27,606 nucleotides of DNA from UBA2365 sp964594045 (lineage in GTDB: Bacteria > Bacteroidota > Bacteroidia > Chitinophagales > Saprospiraceae). A program made the translations under genes and the position numbers. A model generated the notes under the pieces. That model saw only the letters and a list, made by a program, of their open reading frames with translations. It made no database searches and had not been told where the DNA came from. The stretch is from the NCBI GenBank assembly GCA_964594045.1, contig CAZQKR010000050.1, positions 1-27,606 of the forward strand, written 5' to 3'. Below, piece after piece: positions 6,356 to 15,783 of the stretch (the stretch's first letter is position 1; the number at the start of each line of letters is the position of its first letter).

Positions 6356-7726
6356 ATGTCAAACTCAATACTTTACTATTCAACCAATTATAAAGCAGAA
6401 AAACAAACATTCAGCCAGGCATTGCTCAAGGGGCTTGCACCGGACAAAGGCTTATTTATGCCCGAGACCATTCCTCAATTAAGTGCTGAAGAGATTTTTG
6501 CCTTTTCGGATATGGAGTACTATCAAATCGCCTTTGAAGTCATCCGTAAGTTCCTGAAAGGAGAGATCGCAGTTGATGAACTGATGGAACTGGTGAAGGA
6601 CGCCTATGACTTTGATGTGCCCCTGGAAAAAGTATACGAAAAAAAATACGTCATGAGGCTGGATCAGGGGCCAACCGCTTCGTTCAAGGATTTTGCCGCC
6701 AGGATGATGGGCCGCCTGATGCAGTATTACCTGAAAAAGGAAAATAAAAAAATGCTCATCCTGACCGCTACTTCAGGTGACACCGGCAGCGCCATCGCCA
6801 ATGCATTTTACGGGCTGGACAACATCAAAGTGGTCGTCCTCTTCCCCGAAAAGGAAGTGACCAACCGGCAGCGAAAACAAATGACCACCCTGGGTAAAAA
6901 CGTGCAGATCATCTCTGTGGACGGGAAGTTCGACGATTGCCAGGCATTGGTCAAGGAAGCGTTTTCTGACCCCGATCTGGATTATCTGGATCTTTCCTCG
7001 GCCAATTCCATCAATATCGGCCGGTTAATTCCTCAGATCGTGTACTATTTCTGGGCATTTGCCAAACTTCGTAAGGGTCTGCCTGATGACAAGATCACTT
7101 TTGCCGTTCCTTCCGGCAATTTTGGCGACATGATGGGCGCTGTCTTTGCCTTGCACATGGGATTACCTGTTGAGAGACTGATCATCGCGACCAACAGCAA
7201 CGATGAATTCCCCAAATACCTGGAAACCGGACATTACCAGACCATAGTTCCCTCTATCAATTGCATTTCCAGCGCCATGAATGTCGGACATCCGAGCAAT
7301 ATCGCCCGGTTGATCACACTTTACGGTGGGAAAATGGATGAAAAAGGCTATATTTACGAAGCTGCAGACCTGGAAAAACTGAGAAAAGACCTGTTTGGGG
7401 TGAGTGTGAACGACGAACAAACCAGGCAGACCATAAAAGAAGCGTATGAGCAATATCAATGCCTGCTGGAGCCTCATGGTGCGGTTGGCTGGAAAGGTCT
7501 GATACACTATCTGGAACAACATCCTGAAAAAGATGATCCTGATGCGGTTTTTGTATCACTGGAAACAGCCCATCCGGCTAAATTCCCGGAAGAGATCAAC
7601 CGGATACTGAACATCGACCCGCCGCTTCCACCGAGCCTGGAAAACCTGGAAGGAAAACCGGAATTTGTGGATACCATCGAGTTGAATTACCCGGCATTCA
7701 AGCAATATCTGATAAATAAATATTAA
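6356..7726 (+). CDS. thrC: Threonine synthase
   Basis: Converts O-phosphohomoserine to threonine with PLP (fold type II). The 456-residue length and the opening MSNSILYYSTNYKAEKQTFSQ ... GLAPDKGLFMPETIP match the longer class of threonine synthases (E. coli/yeast type). The PLP Lys is K111 in TASFKDFAARMMGR; the glycine-rich phosphate loop TATSGDTGSAIANAFYG follows, then PSGNFGDMMGA and the SSAMNVGHPSNIARL segment. The ATG at 6356 is preceded by an A/T-rich stretch, as usual here. It is separated by 337 bp from the upstream PLP enzyme, so probably its own transcription unit, ending at the hairpin at 7780. Confidence 0.95.
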   Translation: MSNSILYYSTNYKAEKQTFSQALLKGLAPDKGLFMPETIPQLSAEEIFAFSDMEYYQIAFEVIRKFLKGEIAVDELMELVKDAYDFDVPLEKVYEKKYVMRLDQGPTASFKDFAARMMGRLMQYYLKKENKKMLILTATSGDTGSAIANAFYGLDNIKVVVLFPEKEVTNRQRKQMTTLGKNVQIISVDGKFDDCQALVKEAFSDPDLDYLDLSSANSINIGRLIPQIVYYFWAFAKLRKGLPDDKITFAVPSGNFGDMMGAVFALHMGLPVERLIIATNSNDEFPKYLETGHYQTIVPSINCISSAMNVGHPSNIARLITLYGGKMDEKGYIYEAADLEKLRKDLFGVSVNDEQTRQTIKEAYEQYQCLLEPHGAVGWKGLIHYLEQHPEKDDPDAVFVSLETAHPAKFPEEINRILNIDPPLPPSLENLEGKPEFVDTIELNYPAFKQYLINKY

Positions 7727-7779
7727 ACCCGGTAATTTACAGTTCCGGATAATTGCTGCTTTATTTTTTATTTATTTTA

Positions 7780-7819
7780 CTGCAAAAGCATGCTTTTTGC
7801 AGAATTCCTTTATTTTTTT
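7780..7819 (+). terminator. Intrinsic terminator after thrC
   Basis: CTGCAAAAGCATGC pairs with the following TTTTTGCAG (hairpin 7780-7802, one bulged T), followed after AATTCC by a T-rich tract (7809-7819). Confidence 0.55.
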
Positions 7820-7914
7820 AATTTTTTGTGCATTTTTCAAAAACTTAAATATCATTCCTTTGTTAGACCTCACAACGGAACAATTTTTTCAAATCATTAT
7901 TAAAATTCAAAAAA

Positions 7915-8547
7915 ATGGCTTTTAAATTAGCAGATCTTCCATATGCCTACGACGCTTTGACCCCTTATATCGATGCAAGAACGATGGAGATCCATCACAC
8001 CAAACACCATGCTGCTTATACCAATAATCTGAATGCAGCTATTGACGGTACTGAATGGGCGGACATGTCCATACTGGATATTTTCAAAAACATTTCCAAA
8101 GCATCTCCTGCCATCAGGAACAATGGCGGCGGATTTTACAACCACAATTTATTCTGGGAGATCATGACCCCGAATGCCTTGGCTGCACCATCCGAGCAAA
8201 TGAACATCCACAAAGCGATCATGCGAGACTTCGGTTCTTTCGAAAATTTCAAAAAAGAGTTTTCAACTGCTGCTGCAACCCGTTTTGGATCAGGTTGGGC
8301 ATGGTTGTGCGTGGATAATTCAGACAAATTATTCATCACTTCAACCCCGAATCAGGACAATCCGTTAATGGATATAGCAGAGAAAAAAGGAACCCCGGTG
8401 CTTGGTCTGGATGTGTGGGAGCATGCATATTATCTGCACTACCAGAACAGAAGACCTGACTACATCGAGGCTTTCTTCAATGTGATCAACTGGCATGAAG
8501 TGACCAAAAGATACAATGATGCCAATGAAGGTGCATCAAAGTTTTAA
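7915..8547 (+). CDS. sod: Superoxide dismutase, Fe/Mn family
   Basis: Dismutates superoxide to oxygen and peroxide in the cytoplasm. All four metal ligands are visible: H27 (MEIHHTKHH), H77 (FYNHNLFWEIM), D166 and H170 (GLDVWEHAYY). The length of 210 residues is typical, and no signal peptide is present. The NNGGGFYNHNLFW segment resembles Mn or cambialistic enzymes more than strict Fe-SODs, but metal use cannot be settled from this. Single gene, bounded by a hairpin terminator on each side (7780 and 8588). Confidence 0.95.
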   Translation: MAFKLADLPYAYDALTPYIDARTMEIHHTKHHAAYTNNLNAAIDGTEWADMSILDIFKNISKASPAIRNNGGGFYNHNLFWEIMTPNALAAPSEQMNIHKAIMRDFGSFENFKKEFSTAAATRFGSGWAWLCVDNSDKLFITSTPNQDNPLMDIAEKKGTPVLGLDVWEHAYYLHYQNRRPDYIEAFFNVINWHEVTKRYNDANEGASKF

Positions 8548-8587
8548 ATAATTGGTTTTTATTTTTGTTTAGTCATTGAGTAATTAT

Positions 8588-8627
8588 AAAACTGCCCGAA
8601 CATCATTTGTTTCCGGGCAGTTTTTTT
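8588..8627 (+). terminator. Intrinsic terminator after superoxide dismutase
   Basis: AAAACTGCCCG (8588-8598) pairs perfectly with CGGGCAGTTTT (8614-8624), 15-base loop, then a run of T to 8627. With A-rich sequence on the left it may also serve the convergent minus-strand gene ending at 8700. Confidence 0.88.
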
Positions 8628-8699
8628 ATTTTCGGGTCTAAAGCCAAAATTTCGCCATTCACCCCATTGGCCTCTCCCATTCCCTGTCATGATATGCTG

Positions 8700-11030
8700 T
8701 CAGGGTTTCTCTGTATGGATGAACACCCAGAGGTCTGAATAGTAGATCTTTTTCATTTCTGCATTTTCAATATAGGCTTCTAAAATGATTTTTCCTGCAT
8801 TGGTTTTGACCGGAGGAATGTTTTCATGCAATCTGAAATGGTCTTTTTGGGGTCTGATCAGGGTTCTTTTCTGATATAAAACCTTGTTGCCTTCATCCCT
8901 GATCTCGTAAACCAGTTCCAGGTCAGTTCGCCTGGTTTCCGTCCTGAAGTCAATCTCCAGATACAGTTCCTGCGCAGGTACTTCAAGCGAATTGACCAGA
9001 AAGTGCTTTTTATCAGTTAACCTGATTTTCGGTTTATTTTCCTTTTTTAGAAGGATTTTATGGCGTACAGACCCGGCATATAAACTGTCAGAGATGATCT
9101 TGTTTTGCAGGCTGACATAAGCATTGGTCTTCTTAAAAATGCGTAGTTTTTCCTTCAGTAAATGTCTTTTTTCCCGGTCGTCAGAAGATTCCAGTTGCAT
9201 TTGATCATTAACTGAATAAAGTTTTCCACCATTCAGGAAAAAACCGTCCAGGTAAAAATCAATGATTTCCCGGTTGTTGTTCATATAGGCAAAATACCTG
9301 TCTCCTGTATGGAAAAGGTTGGAACCAAGAGCTGCGCTTTTTTCGGGAATGAACTTTATATATGGCGCCAAAAAAGGTAACAGCGTTTCATAGAAATCCA
9401 GATGGCTGACGTCATGGTCGAATACGGCAGCCTTTCTAAGTTTATTTCCGAAAATAATGAAAGGCACATGATACCGTTTGATCGAATTTCTTACCGGAAT
9501 TTCACTCATTGCATGATCTCCTGTCAGTACAAATACCGTATTCTCATACCCGGGCTTGTTTTTGTACGTTGTGATGAAATCTCCAATGGCGTCATCAAAA
9601 AACAGAATGGACTTGAAGTACTTTTGATAAGTAAGGAAAAACTCCCGGTCCTTTTCCTTTTTCAGCGTATTGATGACGGAATCAAGTTTCGCCTGATACA
9701 GGGCTTCGTCTGTGATCACAAAAGGCGTGTGCATGGAGCCGGTAAAAAATATGCTCAGGTGAGGTTGATCCGGAAAAGTATCCATGACTTCAAGTGCCTG
9801 GGAAAAAAGATTTTTATCGTGATACCCCCAAAAGAATTTTTCGGTTCCCGCCAGAGATTTTTCAAACTTTTCCGAAAAATTTCTTTTGTCAAAGATCAGA
9901 TCAATATGGTTGAACTTGAAAAATCTCTCTTTTTGATGAAACCAGGCTATTTGTCCGTAAAAGTATGCCGTATGATAACCGTTGGACTTCAGCAACGGGA
10001 ACAGCGACACATGTCTGGGATATTGGTCAAGTATGGAAAAACCTATTTTGCCATAAGGTAAGCTGCCTGATAAGGAAGGAACCACTGCTAAGGATCTCTC
10101 TCCGAGCGTAAAGCACCTGTTCCAGTACAGCCCCTGGTCTTTAATTGCTTTCAGCTTTGGCATCAGTTCAGCCCCCCTGTACGTATGGAGAAAATCATCA
10201 CTCAATCCTTCAATGATCAATATCACTACATTGGGTGCCTGGTCAAATTTGTGAAAGTACGGTCCAAGTCTGTCCGTAGTATCCAACATGTGAAGCAGGG
10301 GATATTCTGTATCCAGATACAATTTGCTCTTGTCCATATTCCTGAACGCAATGGCATCTTCCGGAGTGTAGTTTTCACCTGTTTCCTTTGGCATTACCGC
10401 ATATATGGCAGATTTGGCAAACAGGTGAAGGGATTTACTGGCGCTGAACCTGTTGAAGTTGATGATATAAAACAGCTGAAAGACGACTGTGAGACTTAAA
10501 AAGATTATGGTAAATCTTTTCGTTTGAAAAAATTCGGGAATGCTTATTTTTTTTGATGCTTTTCTCATAAAAGTGAGCAGCAGGGAAATCAGCAGCACCG
10601 GTATGATCAGTGCAAAATAGCTGATACCTGCACTCCTCATGGTGAAAAAAGATTCATCAACTGATGTGTTCCAAAGAAAAAAATCCAATACCTCCAGCTG
10701 ATAGAGAAAATAGATGAGAATGGGAATATGCAAAAGGGCGAAAAAACCTATCCCGTTTAAAAACAGCGTATCTACCCAGTAATCATTTCGCTTTTTTAAG
10801 AAAATATAGATCGGAAGCAGTAAGATCAAAAGCGTATTAATGGTAAATACATCATACAAAAGCCCCAGGAATTCAGACCATACCAGGTTTTCCTGACGAT
10901 CAAATACGATTAAAATATATAACGTTTCGAAAATCCTGAAAAGACTGATGATCAATGTATTGATCAAAATTAACCTGAGAAAACTTTGGGGTAATTCGAG
11001 ATTATTCCAGTATTTAAGTATTTTCTTCAT
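8700..11030 (-). CDS. LTA-synthase-like sulfatase/phosphotransferase membrane protein
   Basis: 776 residues. Five hydrophobic membrane segments lie in the first ~195 residues (about 15-40, 60-80, 90-110, 133-153, 172-192), followed by an extracytoplasmic alkaline-phosphatase-superfamily domain (about 265-570) and a C-terminal beta-rich extension (about 600-776). Domain motifs: APNVVILIIEGL (metal-binding E274), GERSLAVVPSLSGSLPYG (S313 the likely nucleophile position), FTGSMHTPF, and VLTGDHAM (D505, H506). The order matches LtaS (E-T-DH), but Ser replaces the usual Thr and DHA replaces DHG. Gram-negative relatives modify periplasmic or envelope glycans and lipids; the substrate here is unknown. 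It is a single minus-strand gene, convergent with the superoxide dismutase. Confidence 0.82.
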   Translation of the reverse strand: MKKILKYWNNLELPQSFLRLILINTLIISLFRIFETLYILIVFDRQENLVWSEFLGLLYDVFTINTLLILLLPIYIFLKKRNDYWVDTLFLNGIGFFALLHIPILIYFLYQLEVLDFFLWNTSVDESFFTMRSAGISYFALIIPVLLISLLLTFMRKASKKISIPEFFQTKRFTIIFLSLTVVFQLFYIINFNRFSASKSLHLFAKSAIYAVMPKETGENYTPEDAIAFRNMDKSKLYLDTEYPLLHMLDTTDRLGPYFHKFDQAPNVVILIIEGLSDDFLHTYRGAELMPKLKAIKDQGLYWNRCFTLGERSLAVVPSLSGSLPYGKIGFSILDQYPRHVSLFPLLKSNGYHTAYFYGQIAWFHQKERFFKFNHIDLIFDKRNFSEKFEKSLAGTEKFFWGYHDKNLFSQALEVMDTFPDQPHLSIFFTGSMHTPFVITDEALYQAKLDSVINTLKKEKDREFFLTYQKYFKSILFFDDAIGDFITTYKNKPGYENTVFVLTGDHAMSEIPVRNSIKRYHVPFIIFGNKLRKAAVFDHDVSHLDFYETLLPFLAPYIKFIPEKSAALGSNLFHTGDRYFAYMNNNREIIDFYLDGFFLNGGKLYSVNDQMQLESSDDREKRHLLKEKLRIFKKTNAYVSLQNKIISDSLYAGSVRHKILLKKENKPKIRLTDKKHFLVNSLEVPAQELYLEIDFRTETRRTDLELVYEIRDEGNKVLYQKRTLIRPQKDHFRLHENIPPVKTNAGKIILEAYIENAEMKKIYYSDLWVFIHTEKP

Positions 11031-11400
11031 AACGGAAATGCCATATTTTAATAATCAGTCACAAAATATGGGTACCATACTCAACAAAATTAAGGATTTA
11101 TTAAGAACGGTTTAAGCTTTTAATCATAATTTAACCCTGAATTTTAAAGGTCAATATCACTGATCCCATTTTTGTGTGTTTTTATCCTGGATTATTTTCC
11201 TGTTCAAAAGCACTATCTGTTTATTTCTAGCACTACTGTGATTTATTGATCAATCCTGCGAAATAAGAGACATAAATAGTCCATGATTTACCTGATCATA
11301 AGAAATTTATTCTTCACGTTTATTTTAGTTGGAGATTATGCTTCATCTGGATTTATATTATCTTGCAGAATGATTGCGCTATAAATTATTTTTTACAAAA
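11031..11400. other. Divergent intergenic region
   Basis: Lies between the minus-strand LTA-synthase-like gene and the plus-strand small membrane gene. AT-rich with no recognisable gene, and no promoter box I can defend on either strand. Confidence 0.5.
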
Positions 11401-11679
11401 ATGACCTTTACCGAATCAGAGAAAAAAGCCTGGAAAAAAGCCAAAAGTCTGGGTAGAATTAAATTCGGGCTGATGTATGGTATCATTCTGGGTGTTGTGA
11501 ATTATTTCATCATCAACCTGGAAGATCTGCCTGATACTTCTTTTACAGAAGCTTTTTTCTCCTGGAAAAAACTTTTATTACTTTTCTTCCTGATGGTATT
11601 TAATTCAATAGTATTTGGAGGATTACAATGGTGGTTAATGGAAAAAAGTATTGAACGAGGTGCAAATAAAAATGTATAA
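11401..11679 (+). CDS. Small two-helix membrane protein, unknown function
   Basis: 92 residues. A charged, Lys-rich N-terminus (ESEKKAWKKAKSLGR) is followed by two hydrophobic segments (about residues 20-38 and 55-75) and a short polar tail. ATG 11401 with ACAAAA directly before it is preferred over an in-frame TTG at 11374. I do not recognise a family. It lies 28 bases upstream of the next gene on the same strand and could be cotranscribed with it. The reading frame is plausible in composition, but no conserved motif supports it. Confidence 0.55.
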   Translation: MTFTESEKKAWKKAKSLGRIKFGLMYGIILGVVNYFIINLEDLPDTSFTEAFFSWKKLLLLFFLMVFNSIVFGGLQWWLMEKSIERGANKNV

Positions 11680-11707
11680 AAATCTATATTTTAAATATTT
11701 ATATAAT

Positions 11708-12319
11708 ATGAATCTGATAAAAAAGACTTTCGCTGTTTTGTTGTTCCTGATTGTTTTTTCTCATTCAGGTCAAATTTTTGCCCAGGAAACAACTCCAGCC
11801 AAATGGCGCATTTCTGCCGGGTTCGGACAATACTCTGCAAAAATCGGAATACCCGGTTTCAGTGCCATACATCCTGGTTTTTTGCTCGGAGCCTCCTATC
11901 AGTACAACAGTAACGCCCGGCATCAATTAAGGCAACAATTCAACATGACCGGCATTTATCATGCTCATTTCCAAACAGCTATACAGTTGTATACCGAATT
12001 GCATTACGAATGGCATATCAATGAACGGTTTTTCCTTGCTCCCCTGGGCGCCGGCGGCGGCTATCTGGCTTCCATTTCTGATATGCCGGGTTTTGAGTGG
12101 GATGGCTCACAATATATTAAGGAATCCTTCCCCTTAAGGCACAATTTTGTCATTTCGCTGGGTCCGACGGTGGGTTATCAGCCTGACTTCAAATTAGCTG
12201 GACATCCTTTGACCTTAATATTTGCTTATCGTTTACAGGTTCAGGGCATTATTGTTCAATCCACAGTGCCTCTGGTCGTTTACAGCAGTTGGCAGTTGGG
12301 GGCAGCCTTATCCTTTTAA
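11708..12319 (+). CDS. Outer-membrane beta-barrel-like secreted protein
   Basis: 203 residues from ATG 11708, which gives a Sec signal peptide (MNLIKKTFAVLLFLIVFSHS, cleavage probably after IFAQ). The mature part is rich in alternating hydrophobic/aromatic strands (WRISAGFGQYSAKIG, FLLGASYQYN, IQLYTELHYEWHINERFFLAPLGAGGGYLAS, FVISLGPTVGYQPDFKL, SSWQLGAALSF), ending in an aromatic residue as outer-membrane barrels do. A longer frame from 11651 would overlap the previous gene and hide the signal. No specific family recognised; transport or structural role not inferable. Confidence 0.7.
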   Translation: MNLIKKTFAVLLFLIVFSHSGQIFAQETTPAKWRISAGFGQYSAKIGIPGFSAIHPGFLLGASYQYNSNARHQLRQQFNMTGIYHAHFQTAIQLYTELHYEWHINERFFLAPLGAGGGYLASISDMPGFEWDGSQYIKESFPLRHNFVISLGPTVGYQPDFKLAGHPLTLIFAYRLQVQGIIVQSTVPLVVYSSWQLGAALSF

Positions 12320-12361
12320 TCAGATTTGAGCTATATTCTTAAAGTTAAATATCCATTTGTT

Positions 12362-13549
12362 ATGAGATTTATCATTTGTTCTGTGATCCTGATCTTAACT
12401 ATTTCCGCCTGCAGAAAAAGTGTCATACCGGTTACCGAAAGTTGTTCCCCCGAAACCCGTTTTGCGGTGAACGCACAACATCCCAAGGCACAAAAGATTT
12501 CCGCGCTCATGGACAGCTATATCGCCAAAGGTATTCCCGGAATGACCGTGCTCATTCACGATGAAAAGGGTTTCTGGATTGGAAGCCGCGGATTTGCTGA
12601 CCTGGAAGCGGGTATTCCTATGCAAGCTTGTCACATCAATAAACTTGGCAGCATCACCAAAATGATGATGGGTGCGGTGATGTGGAAACTGGTGGAACAG
12701 GGAAAGCTGGACATCAATGCTCCGATCGGCACCTACATCCCGGAAGTGGCTGAAAAAATTACCAACGGGGCAGACATAACGGTGGCCATGTTGTTGAATC
12801 ACACCAGCGGGATTTACGACATCGCCAGGGATCTCGGATATAACCTTGGGGTGGTAAACGATTTTCCCAAAAAGTGGACCTCCGAAGAGATCCTGGCTTA
12901 TGTTGAGGGCAGACCGGCAACTAATCTTCCCGGAGAGGCGGTGAATTATTCCAACTCCAATACCATGCTGGAAGGTTTGATCATCGAAAAAATTACCGGC
13001 AGAAATCACGGAGAACTGCTTGAGGAAATGATCTTTATCCCTCTGGACATGATAAATACCTATTATTATGATTATTCTGAAGCCTTTCCCGTCCCGTTCC
13101 TGGCACAGGGATATCTCGACTTCAACAACGACGGTGGCAGTATTCAAAACCTTTCTGCAATGAACCCCGGAAGTGGCAACGGATATACCGGTGTTTATTC
13201 CACTGTGGAAGATATTTACACCTTTATGGATGCTCTTTTGGTAAAAAAATCTTTGATCAGCGAATCCAATCTCCAGAAGATCTTTGACAGTTTGAGATCC
13301 GGCAGCAGTCAGACCTGGCAGACCAGTATCGGTGGTATTCACCGGGAATATATGGATGTTTTGCCGAAATCCGTGATCGCTTACGGCCATGCCGGAGGTG
13401 ACATCGGATACAGCGCCAACCTGAATTACTTTCCGCACAACGAAACTATTTTGGCAGCAACTTTCAATTACGGAACGAACCTGCCTTCTGCTTTAGGCAA
13501 AGAACTGGACAATCTCAGGATAGAATTGTTGAAATTGGCAGCGGAGTAA
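12362..13549 (+). CDS. Serine beta-lactamase-like hydrolase, lipoprotein (class C/penicillin-binding fold)
   Basis: 395 residues. Starting at ATG 12362 gives a lipoprotein signal with lipobox ISAC (Cys17). The penicillin-binding/beta-lactamase family (Pfam Beta-lactamase) triad is complete: S97-I-T-K100 (KLGSITKMMMG), Y196-S-N198 (VNYSNSNTMLEG) and H343-A-G345 (YGHAGGDIGYSAN). Related motifs MLLNHTSGIYD and PIGTYIPE are typical of the D-Ala-D-Ala carboxypeptidase/esterase EstB-type members. The real substrate could be peptidoglycan, a D-amino peptide or an ester; resistance to beta-lactams should not be assumed. It follows the barrel protein by 42 bases and may share its transcript. Confidence 0.88.
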   Translation: MRFIICSVILILTISACRKSVIPVTESCSPETRFAVNAQHPKAQKISALMDSYIAKGIPGMTVLIHDEKGFWIGSRGFADLEAGIPMQACHINKLGSITKMMMGAVMWKLVEQGKLDINAPIGTYIPEVAEKITNGADITVAMLLNHTSGIYDIARDLGYNLGVVNDFPKKWTSEEILAYVEGRPATNLPGEAVNYSNSNTMLEGLIIEKITGRNHGELLEEMIFIPLDMINTYYYDYSEAFPVPFLAQGYLDFNNDGGSIQNLSAMNPGSGNGYTGVYSTVEDIYTFMDALLVKKSLISESNLQKIFDSLRSGSSQTWQTSIGGIHREYMDVLPKSVIAYGHAGGDIGYSANLNYFPHNETILAATFNYGTNLPSALGKELDNLRIELLKLAAE

Positions 13550-13891
13550 ATCCTGCCAAATATTGATGATATCTCTTTTTTCAGATCTTTTGCCCTGATT
13601 GGCAAAAACCGGGGTGATCACCTTCCGGAAATTTGACGCTGAGTTGAATTTTGTGTCAACATAGTATCAATTGATGATCTGTCCCGGAGGTTTCCTGTGT
13701 GGTGACTCTGTTTGGAACTGCCCGATCTTTCAGGATTCCGGACTTTGACCTGCACAAAATAGAATTTAACAAGAAAAAATCGTCATTGATATAAAAGTCA
13801 ATTCTGTTTGGGCATCATCGGGATCACTTTCGCCAAAATCAGTTTTGGAAACCGAACCTTTATCATTTATCTGCTGATCAACTAAAAGTTT
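13550..13891. other. Intergenic region before mutL
   Basis: No gene recognised. TTTTGCC/GGCAAAA (13588-13594, 13601-13607) is a perfect 7-bp hairpin with a 6-base loop about 40 bases after the hydrolase stop; it lacks a downstream T run on this strand, so it is only a possible transcript end. Confidence 0.5.
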
Positions 13892-13899
13892 TATATTTG
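13892..13899 (+). promoter_or_regulatory. Bacteroidota -7 box (TATATTTG) of the mutL operon
   Basis: Exact match to TAnnTTTG, placing transcription start near 13906. An in-frame TTG at 13897 overlaps this box and so would not be in the message, supporting ATG 13939 as the mutL start. No clear -33 box. Confidence 0.55.
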
Positions 13900-13938
13900 T
13901 CTGTTTATTTGGATGTAACAGCAAAAAACAGATGCGAT

Positions 13939-15774
13939 ATGGCTGATATCATTCAGCTTTTACCCGATTCAATAGCCAATCAGATCGCTGCAGGAGAAGT
14001 CATCCAGCGGCCGGCCTCCGTTGTCAAGGAATTGATGGAAAATGCATTGGATGCGGGTGCAGATGCCATACAGGTCATCATCAGGGATGCCGGAAAAACG
14101 ATGATCCAGGTCATTGACAACGGTTCGGGTATGACGGAAACCGATGCGCGAATGAGTTTTGAACGGCATGCCACCTCCAAAATCAAAACGGCCGGGGATC
14201 TTTTTCATATCCGCACCAAGGGTTTCCGGGGAGAAGCCCTGGCGTCCATCGCCGCAATTGCCCATGTGGAAATGATCACCAAAATAGCTGAAAATGAATT
14301 GGGTACGCAAATTTTGATGGAAGGTAGTAAACTGGTCAAACAAACCTTCTGCCAGGCTTCCAACGGGACCAGGATCTCGGTGAAAAACCTTTTTTACAAC
14401 GTTCCGGCAAGACGTAAATTCCTGAAGTCAGATACCGTAGAACTCAAACACCTCACAGACGAATTTATGCGAATTGTTCTGGCTCATCCTCAGATCAAAT
14501 TCATTCTTCACCATAACGACCGTGAAATGTACCATCTGAATCCCGGCAATATGGTCCAAAGAATTTCGGGACTTTATGGCAAACAATTCAGTACGCGTTT
14601 GATTCCCGTCCTGGAAAATGCAGATGCCGTCAGGATCAGCGGCCTCATCGGAAAACCCGAACTGAGCAGAAAAGCCAGAAATCATCAGTATCTTTTTGTA
14701 AATCAAAGATTTATAAAAAGTAATTACCTTTCTCATGCTGTTCGCTTTGCCTATGAGAATACCATTCCGGGGGATGAGTTTCCTCCTTATTTCCTTTTTC
14801 TGGATATCGACCCGGAAAAGATAGATGTCAACATTCACCCGACCAAACAGGAGATCAAATTCGAGGATGAAAAACTGATTTACAATTATCTCCGCGTTAC
14901 TGTCAGACAGGCTCTGGGAAAGTTCAGCAATACACCTTTGCTGGATATCGAAACCAATACGCCATTCGAACAGATGATACAGATCTCCAGGCAAAACAGA
15001 GGAGTTAATCCTTCCGGCTCCGGAATGAGCCAAGAACGAAAAGGTTCTGAACCCAGTGACTGGCAGCAATTATACAGAGATCTTTGGCCCGGCCATTCCG
15101 ATCCCGCCGGTGATCTGATCGCTGAGTCGGGCCTTAATCATGAAAATAACCCGGGAGAACCTGCTGCTTTGCCGGAAGAAACCTTAGAGTTCACTGCGGT
15201 CAACCAGCCTGTGCAGTTGCACAACAGTTTCATTTTAAGTCAGATCAAATCAGGTTTTATCCTCATAGATCAAAAGAGCGCTCATGAGCGAATCCTGTAC
15301 GAAAAATATCTTTCTGCGCTGGAACATGTCAAAATGCCCAGCCAGCAGGAACTGTTTCCGATTTCGGTTGAGCTCCCTCCTGAAAAATCGGAACTTTTGA
15401 TGGAAATAATGCCCAAATTGAATGAACTGGGTTTTATCATAGAGGAATTTGGCAGATATGGCTTTATCATCAAAGGATTGCCTGCTGGTCTTGAACTCGC
15501 GTCCGGTCCGCAGGAATTGATCGTGCAGATCATTGAAAGCTACTCGGAGAATCTTGAATTTCACCTGGGCATCAACGAAAACCTGGCAAGGTCCTTTGCT
15601 GTGAACGCCGCCGTTAAAAAAGGCAAAAAACTTTCCGCTGATGAAATGCAGCTGCTGATCGATGAACTTTTTGCCTGTGAAAATCCTTATAATAGTCCGT
15701 TGGGCAGAAAATGTTTTTTAACCTTTGACCTGAATGAATTAAACCGGAAATTTGCCGGCGGTTCCAGGATATAA
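13939..15774 (+). CDS. mutL: DNA mismatch repair protein MutL
   Basis: GHKL ATPase that links mismatch recognition by MutS to downstream repair. 611 residues from ATG 13939. N-terminal motifs are complete: LPDSIANQIAAGEVIQRPASVVKELMENALDAGA (motif I with the catalytic Glu), DNGSGM, RHATSKI and TKGFRGEALASI. A Gly/Pro/polar linker (about 350-430) leads to the C-terminal dimerisation domain. The metal-binding DQHA-x2-E-x4-E motif of endonuclease MutLs appears as DQKSAHERI (D444), with His replaced by Lys, and the CPHGRP motif appears as CENPYNSPLGRK (from C580), without His. This suggests no nicking activity. It begins a four-gene unit with spacings of 9, -1 and -4 bases. Confidence 0.95.
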   Translation: MADIIQLLPDSIANQIAAGEVIQRPASVVKELMENALDAGADAIQVIIRDAGKTMIQVIDNGSGMTETDARMSFERHATSKIKTAGDLFHIRTKGFRGEALASIAAIAHVEMITKIAENELGTQILMEGSKLVKQTFCQASNGTRISVKNLFYNVPARRKFLKSDTVELKHLTDEFMRIVLAHPQIKFILHHNDREMYHLNPGNMVQRISGLYGKQFSTRLIPVLENADAVRISGLIGKPELSRKARNHQYLFVNQRFIKSNYLSHAVRFAYENTIPGDEFPPYFLFLDIDPEKIDVNIHPTKQEIKFEDEKLIYNYLRVTVRQALGKFSNTPLLDIETNTPFEQMIQISRQNRGVNPSGSGMSQERKGSEPSDWQQLYRDLWPGHSDPAGDLIAESGLNHENNPGEPAALPEETLEFTAVNQPVQLHNSFILSQIKSGFILIDQKSAHERILYEKYLSALEHVKMPSQQELFPISVELPPEKSELLMEIMPKLNELGFIIEEFGRYGFIIKGLPAGLELASGPQELIVQIIESYSENLEFHLGINENLARSFAVNAAVKKGKKLSADEMQLLIDELFACENPYNSPLGRKCFLTFDLNELNRKFAGGSRI

Positions 15775-15783
15775 TCTCGATAT

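Noticed and set aside
9402..10061. 219-codon plus-strand open frame
   Set aside because: Antisense to the LTA-synthase-like gene, which has membrane segments and metal motifs.
12395..13438. 347-codon open frame on the minus strand
   Set aside because: Antisense to the serine hydrolase, whose lipobox and SxxK/YxN/HxG motifs are complete; the minus frame shows no recognisable domain.
14428..15069. 213-codon minus-strand open frame inside mutL
   Set aside because: Shadow of mutL; no recognisable motifs.
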